Shown: piece after piece, positions 22,037 to 33,759 of the stretch
Layout: every line of letters begins with the position of its first letter
Position numbering within the stretch: the first letter of the stretch is position 1
Assembly: GCA_004154925.1 (NCBI GenBank)
Contig: QJNS01000022.1
Coordinates: 186,001-250,000 of the forward strand
Length of the DNA: 64,000 nt
Origin: Monosporascus cannonballus
Lineage: Eukaryota > Ascomycota > Sordariomycetes > Xylariales
Reading direction: 5' to 3'
Position numbers and translations under genes: made by a program
The notes under the pieces: model-generated
What the model saw: the letters and a program-made list of their open reading frames with translations, nothing else
What the model was told of the DNA's origin: nothing
Database searches by the model: none

Positions 22037-23350
22037 TAACCTAAATAGTAACCTACTCCAGCTTTTAAGGATACCATCGAGGTCCAGGGAGAGGAGTTGG
22101 AAGAGGAGGTGGTTAAGAAAAAGGTTAAGGAAAAATATGGAGCCAAGGTTTTAAAGGGAAAAGAAAGAGAATTTATTATGGAAGAAAAATTAGACCTTTT
22201 AGTACAAAAAGTTAAAAGCCTGAAAGAAAAAAAATATTTAGTTCGCCAAAGGAAAAAAACCGGTTTTCCCTTAGTTCGGTTCCGCCAAAGGACGAAGTTA
22301 AGAAAATGGGTTTCGATTACCTTCGGAACAAATATCAAAAAGAATTTCGACTTTGCTATTATTTAGCGCAAATCAAACCCGTAAAAGAATTATTTTACTT
22401 CCTAGCTACTAGGGAATGCCAGATGTTAAAAGTTATAAACTAATTTTTCCTAAGCTTTATAATGGATTTACGGATGTAAAAGGATTTTTGGTACAGGCCA
22501 GATTTTATTTTAAGTTTTATAAGAATTTTTTGACGGAGAATTATTAAAAGGTAATAGTTATTTTTTAGTTATTTACCGGAAAAGTTTTTCTGTAGTTCGA
22601 ATTTATTTTAAAGAATTATTTATAAAATTACCTTAATAAATTTTAAATATAACAAATTATATTTTTAATAAGTACAAATATTTCGAAAAAAAAATGCGAA
22701 TTTTATTTGGAAACCCAAATAAGGAATAATATATAGTTAAATAATTCCATTTTTTTATTAAATTAAGTTAGCGTTTAAATATACGATTAAATTTAATCGT
22801 TTAGCAATTATTTTTAACTTATTTGAAAATACGTTATTTTATTTTTATTATAATGGCTTAAAGTTTTAGGTTAAGGACGAGATATATATGGAACTTAAGA
22901 TAGGATCTTTTGCAAAATATATTGATAAGGTTATTATCGCCAACCGTCGTACTTTTGATCGGTATTTCGAAAAGAAGGGGACCGGCAAACGAAATAACGA
23001 TAAGAGCTTTAATAGCCGAAATAAGAAGGATAAGGACAAGCCTTAAAAGGAAGCGAATACCGTTTTAAAGGAGCTTAAGAAAAATAAGTCCAAAGTAGAA
23101 TATTTTAATTATGGCAAAAAAGGATATTTCAAAAGCGAGTATTATTTTTCCGCTAAAAGGAACTTTAAAAAAGGAAAAATTCCTTAATCCCAGAAGAAAG
23201 TCAGAATAACCGAATAAAAAATAGATAATAAGGCGGAAAAGAAGGAGAAAAAATTTAGCACGATTTCTTTCCAGCCAGAATTCATTATTGCCATAATTAT
23301 TCAAATCCAGAACGATATCTTAGAGTACGAAAATTATTTTATCTGTTAGG
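22037..23350 (+). pseudogene. Element D gag relic with zinc knuckle
   Basis: The start is the best preserved part: a Lys/Glu-rich open stretch at 22097-22366 looks like the coiled leader of a Gag protein. Capsid-like remains follow (for example YNGFTDVKGFLVQARFYFKF near 22450). At 23101-23142 a CCHC zinc knuckle keeps its Gly-Lys-Lys-Gly core, but all three visible Cys positions and the His are now Tyr (TGT and CAT both become TAT). This single motif shows RIP acting on both strands. No full frame remains. Confidence 0.75.
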
Positions 23351-24149
23351 ATTTTAAGGTTAAAGCCTATAAGTATCACCTAGGATAAACGGCTTCCAGA
23401 ATAGATATAAAGCTAGGATATTAATGTTATTTTGATTCCTAAAGGTGTAAGATGTATATAGAGGACGGTTAATTTCGACCAGATATTAATAATTACGGAT
23501 AGTTATTTTCGGAGCTTTGCGAATTTCCAGAATATATTATTTACCGGAAAATATTACCGGTAAACTTTTACGACCTGCTATATTTTACCGTTTATTACCG
23601 TAACGATTACTTCGTCCATTTTAGAGCTAAAGAAGATAATGACTTTTGGCCTGGATGGGACGAAGAAATATTTACCAAACCAGATAACGCGTATAGATGT
23701 ACAGAAACCTTCCGATGGCCAGAATATTTTAAGTTTTGTTACTTATATCCTAATTTAGAACGGAATCGAAAGGCCATATCGTACGAATGCTTATGTTACG
23801 CCCTGATACTTTATATTTAATACGAGCTCCTAGATATAGGAATATTTTTTTCGGACGTATACTTTTTCGACCCCATAATTTAGGAAATGCAAAACTAAGG
23901 ATTAAGCCGGAAGAAAACGATTATTTTCGGATGTTAATTAGGTAGAAAAAATGGTATAAGTATATGGATAATTATTGTATTAAATACGCGGCCAAGAAGG
24001 TTCGAAAATAAAGACGCCTTTGCGTAAGTAAATTACGTTTATTAAAAAATAATAAAGACTTTCGAAAGTAAGGTATTAAGGAATCCTAATTTATAAGACC
24101 TTATGCGAAGTAATAAAAGGATTACGTAGTTAGATCGAGATTCCTTTGT

Positions 24150-26718
24150 AATATAAAAATAAAACGTTTAAAGTTATGATCGATTTAGGAGTAAAAGGTA
24201 ATTTTATCTTTTTTATAGTGGCAAAAAAGTATCAAATTCCCTAAAAATACAAGTTGAAGTTTTATAAGTTACGTACGGTGGACGGAAGCTTGTTTACATA
24301 CGAAAACGAACGAATTTTTCGAGAAATTGAAGAACTCTCAGTACGGATTTAAGGATACCAAGAACGGATTTTATTGGATATTGCCGATATTTCCGGATAC
24401 GATATTATTTTGGGAATGTTATGGTTTAAGTCCAGCAACTTATATATTAACTGGAAATATTAAATACTTTTATGGGAAAATATGCTATCCGAAAAAGATA
24501 ACCAAGAAAATTGCTATGTTATTAAGGAAATTTAAATTGCAAATTAAGCTTCCATAGCATTATCTAAGTATTAATGGTTTAGGAAATTGTTTAAAAATAA
24601 GGAAAACCACGAATTATTACTATATGATTAATGGGATTATAAGATACCTATTAAAGAAGGATACCATCCTAAATTTCACAAAATTTATTACATAAATTTT
24701 GATAAGTTAAAGGCTTTGTAAAAAAGCATTTAATTTAACTTAAAAAGAAAATATATCTAATTTTTTGATTCCCTAATTGGATACCTTGTTCTTATGGTAT
24801 TAAAAACTAAGGATAAAAATCAAAAAATTAATAAAAATAAAGACCTGATTTTGAGAAAAATGATCGATTACCAATAGTTAAACAATATTACGATTAAAAA
24901 TGGATATCCTTTGACCTTTATAAGTATGCTGAAAAAGAACGTTAACAAAATAAAATGGTTTACCGTATTTGATTTTCGAAACGGTTATTACCGTATTAAA
25001 ATGGCTAAGGAAAAAAAATTAAAAACGGTATTTAAAATAATATATGGACTTTACGAATACAAAGTGATGCCTATAGGACTTATTAATGCCCCCATTAATT
25101 TCCAACGTTTAGTTATAATTATATTTAGAAAATTTCTAAACAAATTTGTGTTCGTCTATCTTGACGATATCCTTATTTACTCCGAAACTTTGGAAAAATA
25201 TAAAAAGCAAATCGTCCAAGTATTCCAAACCTTAAACGAAGCAAATATCCAAGTTAACCCGGCTAAAAGCGTATGGCATACGTAGAAACTAAACTTTCTG
25301 GGATATATTTTTACTTCCGGCCAAATTCAGATTTAACGCTTTAACATAAAAGCAATTAAGGACTGGCTTATCCCGAATAAGGCGACCGTTATAAACATCC
25401 GGCAAATCTTAGGATTTATGGGTTACGTATGCGGCCTGATTAAGGGATACGGAGATATAATTAGACCGTTAACGAAACTTATTACCAAAAAGTATATGGG
25501 AAAAAAGTTTAAATTTTTAGAAGATACGAAGGAAGTATTCCAGATTTTGAAGGATGTAATTATTAGCGGACCCATAATGAGATTACCTAACGCCGACAAA
25601 AGGAAACGTTTAAAAATAAATGTTTTAAAATACGTATTAAGTGCCGTCTTAGAATAACTAGAAGATAACGGCAAATGGTACCTAATGGCATATTACTTAA
25701 AAGCACTTAAAGATGCAGAATTTAAATACTTAATTTACGATAAAAAATTGTGGGCAATCGTTAACGTTCTTAAAAAATGGGAATTTTTCTTTAGCGGAAC
25801 GAAAAAACCCTTCGATATTTATTTTGATTACAAAAACCTTACCCGATTTATAAAAACGTAAGAATTAAATAAAAGATATAAAACTTAAATAATTTTCCTG
25901 TTAAAATTTAATTTTAAAATATATTATATTAAAAGAAAAAAAATATCTAGGCGGATATTTTTAGTCGCAACGGCGATTATGACTCTAGAGTTCCTAAAAG
26001 AAATATATAGATATTATAATATAACCAGAATAATATAGTATAATTATGCGAAATCTTAAAAAAACTATTTCCCGAACTCCTGATACGGTTTCGGAATTCT
26101 TACGATAAAAAGAAATAAAAAAGGTTTAATAGTTAAAAGGATAATTAAAAAACTAATTATTATATTATGGCAAAATTTATGTTCCAAAGGATTAACAAAA
26201 ACAGTTCGTAAGAGAATTTTACGAAAACTTATTGTACGAATATTAAGGAATTTTTAAAACCATTAAACGATTACAAAAAAAGTACAATTTTCAAGGATTA
26301 CGCCAAATAATTAAGAAAGTAATTAAGAATTGTAATATTTGTAATAAAGTTAAGGTAATACGTTATAAGCCCTACGGGTTATTATAATTTATTAATATTT
26401 TTAATAAAGTATAGAATACCATAATTTGGGATTTTATTATTAGCTTATTTCCATCTAAAAATCTAGTTATTAAAGTTAAATACGATAGAATGTGGGTGAT
26501 TGTCGATAGATTTATTAAGTATGGGTACTTTTTATTTTTCAAAAGGAACGTAACGGCAGAATAATTGATTTATGCCTTTATTAAATATTACCTTAACAAA
26601 TATGGAATATTAGAAAAAATTATTTCCGATAAAAATACGTTTTTTATTTCCAAATTTAGCATTATTTTTTTTTAAATAAATCGGTATTAAGCTTAAATTT
26701 TTAATAACGTATTATCCT
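24150..26718 (+). pseudogene. Element D pol relic: protease, reverse transcriptase, RNase H, integrase (5' part)
   Basis: The protease relic near 24176 reads MIDLGVKGNFI, where the family has an Asp-Ser/Thr-Gly active site; Leu is one C-to-T change from Ser. The reverse transcriptase is open at 24911-25285, with FDFRNGYYRIKMA, GLYEYKVMPIGLINAPINFQ and an intact YLDD box at 25157-25168. RNase H begins in the open stretch 25418-25657 (IRPLTKLITKK) and continues to about 25860 with AYYLKALKDAEFKYLIYDKKLWAIV. The integrase zinc finger is at about 26160-26360 (NCNICNKVK) and the core at 26400-26718, with WDFIISLFPSKN and IISDKN. Element E breaks the integrase at 26723. The domain order RT-RH-IN identifies Ty3/Gypsy. 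Confidence 0.88.
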
Positions 26719-26723
26719 TAAAC

Positions 26724-27094
26724 TGTTATGACCTAACGAGCTGCGGCCTCAGAAAACGGTCGCAACGGTGACTAAGCCATGTGGATCAAGTCACGTGATG
26801 GCTTGACAGGATCGATCGTAAAGCCTCTAGAGCCGGGCTCGACAGGATCGATCGTAAAGCCCCTAGAGCCGGGTTCGACAAGATAAAAAAATTAAGTATA
26901 AAAACATTTATTATTTCCATAATTTAGATAATTTTAACTTATAACATTTATTAATATTAATTATTTGTAATAATAAGGTATTAAGAAACGTAATACGTTA
27001 TTATATTTATTATTCAAGTTCTTACGATATTTCTGCTAATATAAACCCGTCGACTTAAGGTTTAATAATTGGTTAAACCGCCTAGTTCGTTATA
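26724..27094 (+). repeat. Left (5') LTR of element E
   Basis: 371 bp starting TGTTATGACC. It contains two tandem copies of a 36-bp unit that begins GATCGATCGTAAAGCC (about 26810-26882); the right LTR has one. A conserved 3' block with AAACCCGTCGACTTAAGG near 27045 is shared with A, F and the solo LTR. Confidence 0.9.
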
Positions 27095-27179
27095 TATTAT
27101 AAGCTCTTATTTAGTAATACCGTCAGATTCTGAACAATATTTAATATTGTTAAAATATTAACCAGCATTTAGGAAACCC

Positions 27180-28400
27180 TTATTTAACAGCTTTAGGCTC
27201 GGATTCGGAAATTGGAAAAAGAAGTCCAATAACTTAGGGTTACGCCTGCCCAACCTTTTTTCGCCCATATAAAGCCAAAGAAATTAGAACCTTACGATAG
27301 AAAAGGCAACTTTTAGATTTTCTTAATTCAGGTACGAATTTATTTTCGCTTTTTAGATTTTAATGATTTAACGGATATGGTTCTAGCAATAGGAACATAC
27401 CTAATAAGAAATACAGCTGATTAATTTAAGCCTATTATAAGAAATTTCCTAGAAATAAAAAAACAAAAAAGGAGGATTTTACTAATAAGATTTTTTAACT
27501 TATATTAATTTCGAAAATAAAGTGCGCGATAATTTCGATAATCCGGATAAAAAACGATTAACGGTTTAATAATTTTTATAATTTTGACAAAAAGGATTTG
27601 CGTTTAAGTACGCCGTAACATTTAAAAGTTTCGCGGCTAAGGTAAAATAAGGAAACGATAAAGCCGATATTTTTATCGATATGTTTTATAAAGGGCTAAA
27701 AAATAATATAAAAAATAAGATTATTTGGATTAAATAATTAATTGCCCTAGATCGGTATATTATAAAAGTAATTAAAATTAATAATTAACAGTTTAAAAGA
27801 TAATAAGAAAAAAAGGGATAATATGCTTTACGTTTGGGATATAATAAATTTAACTAGGGGAAAAAACGAAACGTACCCCTTATTTCTTATAGAACGGCGC
27901 CAGGATTTATGGAATTCGGCGTTACCTACAGATAAGATTAAAGCCAGATTAAATACTTTAATTACGGCAAAATGGGACATAAGGCCTATAAATGCAAAAA
28001 ACTCAAAAAGCCACGATAAAATAATTGGACCCTTATATCGGAAGAATAACTTAGGAATAATTAAAGAAACGATAGTAAAGTTATTGATATGATTTAAGCC
28101 AAATATATATCAGGCCTTAAATAAGAAATTTAATAAGGACCATTACGATAAAAAATTCGACAAAAAATGCGAAAAATTAAAAAAATAATTTAATAAGTAT
28201 TACGAATATAATAAAAAACATTATAAAGATAATTATACGAATACCGGGATTAAACAGAAAAATTTTGCCCCGGAAATCCCGATTAATACGGCAAAATACA
28301 TATTATATATTGTTAACGACGAAAATATCCTAATTACGAGAAATGGAAATAATATATATACGTACGAATTACCCGTATATATTATAAGGGATTCGATTTT
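27180..28400 (+). pseudogene. Element E gag relic with zinc knuckle
   Basis: Scattered protein-like stretches (for example VRIYFRFLDFNDLTDMVLAIGTYL near 27345-27405) match a Gypsy capsid. At 27954-27995 a CCHC zinc knuckle has exact C-x2-C-x4-H-x4-C spacing, with the first two Cys now Tyr and the His and last Cys intact. The 89-codon open frame at 27823-28092 runs across this place in another frame and is a shadow. Confidence 0.65.
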
Positions 28401-28999
28401 TTAAACCGTAACGGACATAATAAAAATAATAAGTAATGATATCGATAATTTTAAACCATAACCCCAAAAAATGTCCAATAATTGGCCGAAATAAAAAATT
28501 GGCCCGAGAAAATTAATACCTATAAGAAAACCTTTTTTATTATTATAAGTAATGCAATTATTAAATGGAAAAAGAATTAATTTAGCGTACGGTAAAAAAG
28601 CATTACCAGAAAATTATTACGAATCTTTATTTTTAATTAATATTTACCATAAATCCTTACGAAAACAAGGTTATTAAGAAAAAAGTACGTTAATTTATAA
28701 AAGATTTCTAAAACGATAACCAGAATAACGAATAATGGGATATAATCGTAAACATGAAAAAATAATTTATTCGATAAAAAAAGGAATTATAAAAAAATTA
28801 AGAACAATTAATATGGTTTAAAGGAACAGTATGCCGATAACAACGACAAATATAATAACTTAACGCGCTATATATAGAAATATAAATAAGGTTCGATAAA
28901 TTCGAATAGGAATTAAAAAAAAAAGGTTACCTATAAAAAAGCCGCAAAATAACGAAACCTAGAGGAATTAAAGGGAATTCCCAAAAAAGGCTTTAAACG

Positions 29000-31900
29000 T
29001 AACGATAAGAAACGTTAACGACTTTATCAGTTTAAATATAAGAATCGAAATATATTAATATACCGCAATAATAGATTACGGAATTCTAGGCGGAAATTAT
29101 ATTATACCGGATATGGTTAATAAGCTTAAATTGCTATAGAAATATAAGTTAAAACTTTATATAATAACGAATGCCGAAAGTTAGGAATTCGTTTACGATA
29201 ACAGAAAATTATACGCAAAATTGATTACCTCGAAATTTTTATTAAAAGATAATACCAAATAATTAATTTCGATATCGTTTTATACAGGAATTATAATATA
29301 ATTTTAGGATTATTATGAATACGTTAATACGGAATTTTAATTAACGGCGGAATTGGCCAAATAGAATTTATTTTATTCCTTATTAACAAATAAAAAAAAG
29401 AATTAAGATTTTAATATTCGATCGATAATAACGATAAATACAGGCATAAAAATACGATAAATACCTTATTACCTAAAAGAACAAAACACAAAAAAAGGGT
29501 ATTAGAAAAAAATACGATATATCGTTATTATTATCAAAACGAAATTAAAACAATTAAATAATGATTTAAAATAATAAGAACAATAGCCTAAAGAATTAAA
29601 AAATTTAATTAATATGTTACCGTAATATTATAAATACGAACAGCTTTTTAAAAAGGAGCTCGATACGAAATTACCAAAATATAGCAAATAGGATTAGGAA
29701 ATAATTTTTAAAAAAGGATTTTCGACGAAGTTTTACCTTATTTATAATTTTAGCAGAAATGAACTATATATTTTTAAAAAATATTTGGAAAATCGGTTAT
29801 AAAAAGAATAAATTCAATTTTCGAAGTTGCCGGTAAGATATCTAATATTTTTCGTACCTAAAAAAAACGGAAAATTACGGCTTATGGTTAATTATCGATA
29901 ACTGAACGATATTATTATTAAGGATTAAATATTATTACCCCTAATTACGGAAATAAAAAACTGATTTTATAAAACCAAATAATTCATAATATTCGATTTT
30001 AGAAATAAATATAATTTTATTAGGATTAAAAAAGAATACGAATAAAAAATAGCTTTTAAAACGAAATACGAATTATTTAAGTATTTGGTTATATTAATAA
30101 GATTTACGAACGTATTAGTAATTTTTCAGCGGATAATAAACCGCGTATTACGAAAATATCTTAATATTTTCGTCGTTTGCTATCTCGACGATATTTTGAT
30201 TTTCTTAAAAACGGAAAAAACATACGTAAAATACGTTTATAAAGTTTTTTAAGTTTTACAGGACGTAAGATTACTTATTAATACGAAAAAAAGTTAATTC
30301 CAAACATAAGAAATAAAATATTTAAGATATATTATTACCTTGAAACATATTAAAATAAACCCTAAAAAAATCGTTGTAATCATAAAATGGCAAACGTTAA
30401 TTATAATTATGAAAATATAAGCATTTTTTGGATTCGCTAATTACTATAAGAAATTTATTTGGAACTTTAGCAAAATAATTATACCCTTAATAAATTTTAT
30501 AAAAAAAAGTTCAAATAAACGTTAAATACAGAAAAGGTATTTTAGAATATCAAAAATACAATTACCAACGAATTAATATTAATTATATATAATTTAAACC
30601 GCTTTATTAAGCTAAAAACCGATATTTTGGATTACGCGTTAAACGTAACGATCGGATAACGAAATAATTAAGGCAAATTATATCTTATTATATTTTTTTC
30701 GTATAAATTAAAAGGAACCAAATTTAATTACGGTATTCCAAATAAAAAATTTATGGCCATTATTATGGCATTTTGGAAATTTAAATACTTCCTAAAAGGA
30801 AATTTACACCAGATTAAGGTTTATACGGATTATTAAAATCTTACCCGATTTACCACGACCAAAAAATTTATAAAACGATAATTTCGTTATGCGAAAAAAT
30901 TGACGAACTTCGATTTCGTTATTATCCATAAGAAAAAATCAAAAAACGGTAAAGCAAATACCTTAAGCAAACGACCAAACCTTAAAAAGAAATTAGTTAA
31001 AATTAATTTTACAATTTTTAATATTATTACAAAAAGATATTTACGCTTACGATAAATTACGATAATTCGGATAATACCTGACGATATATATCAGAAAATT
31101 CAGTAATATAACGATAATTTCTCAAAAAACCAAAAAACGAATAAAATGCAAATTCCAGAAAAATATTAAAAATATTTAATACGAAAAATATACGAACATC
31201 AATTATATAAATATCCAGGGATTTACAAAACCCTAAAAAAACTTTAACGTATATATTTTTTTCCCAAAATAAAACTAATAATATAAAAAATTATATAGTA
31301 ATACAATACCTATGCCAAAACAAAGGCCTAACGACATAAGCCATACGGAAAATTACAACCATTATTAATCATAAAGCGACCATAATATTTAATTATATTT
31401 AACTTTATTACCAAATTTCCTTTATCAGAAAATCCAGCTATAGGAATATATTATAATAACATTTTCGTAATCGTCGATCGATTTACGAAATTTTTTTATT
31501 TTTTATTATATTACGAAGATATAAACGCTGATTAATTAACATATATTTTCTTTAAATCCATTTTTAATATATACGAATTATTAATAAAAATCATATTAAA
31601 TAAAGGATTAATATTTGTATCTAAATTTTGCCAAAGCTTTATAACATAAATCGGCTTAAATTACAAATTATCCAACATATTTAAACCTTAAACGGATAAA
31701 TAAATAAAACGAATAAATTAAATTTTAGAAATTTATTTACGATATTATATCAATTACGAATAAAATAATTAGGTTAAAAAGTTACCGATTATTTAATTAA
31801 ATTATATTATTAATTATTATAAAAATATTAAAATAATACTTGCAAACGTAAATTTTAGTTTTATTTTAAAGGTTTATAGAAAAATGCGCGATAACGGTTT

Positions 31901-32403
31901 AATTAATATCAAAATAATCTTTATGTTAAAATAATTACGATAGCTGTATCAAAAAATAAAAACAGAATTAAAATTCGTACGAAACCAAATAAACAAATAT
32001 TATAACTAAAAAAAATTAAAAAAATTAATTTTCGAAAAAGGGGAAATAGTTTTCCTTATTACAAAAAACATTTTAATAAAACGACTTAACAAAAAACTTG
32101 ATTTTAAATATATCGGTCTATACAAAATCGCCAAGAAAATCTCAAAAAACCATTATTAATTAAAATATTTACCAAAAGTTAAATTCCATTTAATCTTTTA
32201 TATTTTTTTATTCGAATTAGCAGCAAATATAATCAAAGTGCATACGGTATAAAACAATATAAAAATAAAAAACGAATAAGCATACGAAGTAAAAAAAATC
32301 CTCGACATATAAAAACAAAACGGATTTACCCAGTACCTAATTAAATAAAAAAAATACCCAGATTCCGAAAACACCTGGGAACCTGCTAAAAACCTTATTA
32401 ACG
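29000..32403 (+). pseudogene. Element E pol relic ending in a chromodomain
   Basis: Protease-region remains lie near 29040-29330. The RT lies at about 29800-30290, with FVPKKNGKLRLMVNYR and an intact YLDDILIF box. RNase H remains are at about 30460-30970 and the integrase at about 31080-31880. The C-terminal chromodomain at 32273-32403 reads YEVKKILDI, then QYLIK, then YPDSENTWEPAKN, typical of chromoviruses, whose chromodomain steers integration to marked chromatin. Many Gln/Trp codons are stops. Confidence 0.82.
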
Positions 32404-32705
32404 CCTAATGCCTATTAAAAAGTTTTTACCAATAACGCCGAAATCGGCAAGGTCAAAAATTCCCCAGTTAATAAATAACCAGTTTATGGACTCCAGGTTA
32501 GACCAGTCGAAAAAAAAAGCGGCCTCCGCCATGGCAGCCTTGGCGGCCTCTCGATTAGCCTATTTCTCTCGACGTTCCAACTTATTTAACTCCTTTAGGG
32601 ACCGAAGCCTACGAAATAACATACGTATTATACGATCGGCCTATAATTTCTTTTGTTTTCGAAAACGACGAACCTTGGCCTGCACTTATTTTACTTTTTC
32701 CTCGG
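32404..32705 (-). pseudogene. Antisense relic of element E, coiled-coil part (continues at 39462-39730)
   Basis: Read on the minus strand, opposite to pol, this interval gives a charged, helix-prone segment: RRLRSLKELNKLERREK, then a stop, then ANREAAKAAMAEAAFFFDWS. It matches the same position in element A. Element A splits it from its N-terminal Cys-rich part at 39545-39730. The plus-strand open frame 32408-32731 covers the same bases and ends inside the LTR of A, so it is not a gene. Confidence 0.55.
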
Positions 32706-32710
32706 CTTTT

Positions 32711-33105
32711 TGTGACGGCTATACGGTTTAACCAACTATTAAACCTTAAGTCGACGGGTTTATGTTGGCAGGAGTATCGTGGGAATATAAGCAATAAATA
32801 TAATAACGTATTACGTCTCGTAATACCAAAGGCGTTTTGGATAACGATGTTATATTGCAAGCTGAAGTTATTTAAATTATGGAAATAACAAACGTATATA
32901 TTTTTGTTTTGGCTTAAAGCACTTAAACGACTTAAACCCTTAAGTCCTTTAAATCCTTTAAGCCCCCCTGCTGGCTTAAAGGGCTTAAGATACTTAGCGT
33001 TTTGAAACCTTTAAGTTAATTACGTAACGTTTTGGCTAAGGTAAGACCTATTCCTTTTATGGTTTTGACCGTCCGGGAAAAAGCCAAAACCGTTAAGTTA
33101 TAATA
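32711..33105 (-). repeat. 3' LTR of element A (left)
   Basis: 395 bp; the outer end TGTGACGG is unmutated, the inner end reads TAATA where the other LTR has TAACA. It shares the CGACTTAAGGTTTAATA block with E. Confidence 0.9.
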
Positions 33106-33195
33106 CGATTTTTCCTTTTTTAAAATCTTTATCCTTAAAGATTAAATTATTTATTATTAATTTTGGTACATAACCTTTTTTCCTTCATATTTATT

Positions 33196-33660
33196 ATATC
33201 GGATCGTATTAAAAAATCTCGTTTTCGTAAACGTATTAACGTTTTAATCCTTTTAGAACTTATTAAACGTTTTAATTTTAAAATGTTTTTTTGTTTTCGT
33301 TGCGAAAAGGAAAATATAGAATATAAAGTTTTTTGAAAATTTTTAAAATATGCGTAATATATTTATCATGGTAGCCTTTATAACGTTTTTGGGCCTTCGG
33401 AAATTAAGTACCAGAAACTGCTTAACGAAAAAAATCGTTTGGAACGTAAAAAAAAGCAAGTTCGTAAAATGTTACGGGCTGTTACTAACAAACTGAATCG
33501 CCTGCAGAAACAAAGGTGGTTACTTCGTTATTGCGGTATAAAAATGCTTTGTCGAAATATTTAAGATATGGAGGCGATAAAGGAATTTAAGCGTTTAGAA
33601 AAAGAATAGTAATAATTGGAGGCCGCCGTTACGGCCGTCTCGTTAACATAGGCTGCGGTT
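33196..33660 (+). pseudogene. Antisense relic in element A: Zn2Cys6-like motif plus coiled coil
   Basis: This lies on the strand opposite to the pol of A, between chromodomain and 3' LTR. The frame begins at ATA 33196 (one change from ATG) as SDRIKKSRFRKR. Six positions follow with spacing x2-x6-x8-x2-x6: TGT 33292, TGC 33301, then TAT at 33322, 33349, 33358 and 33379. Every TAT is one G-to-A step from TGT. Zn(II)2Cys6 DNA-binding domains have C-x2-C-x6-C-x5-12-C-x2-C-x6-8-C, so the spacing fits exactly. Next comes a charged helix-prone stretch (KLLNEKNRLERKKKQVRKML), then LNRLQKQRWLLR. Several stops interrupt it (33334, 33355 and downstream). The relic runs toward the chromodomain coding region on the other strand. 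Confidence 0.65.
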
Positions 33661-33759
33661 AATTAATCCGATATTCCGATTATTAATTGGTTAATTATTA
33701 AATTAAATACGTCCGTCGTTATTAATAAAAGTTTTTTAATAGATATTAGGCGTTAATAA

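Noticed and set aside
32408..32731. 107-codon plus-strand frame after the E chromodomain
   Set aside because: It runs across the insertion point into the LTR of A, so it cannot be an ancestral gene; the minus strand matches the antisense relic of A.
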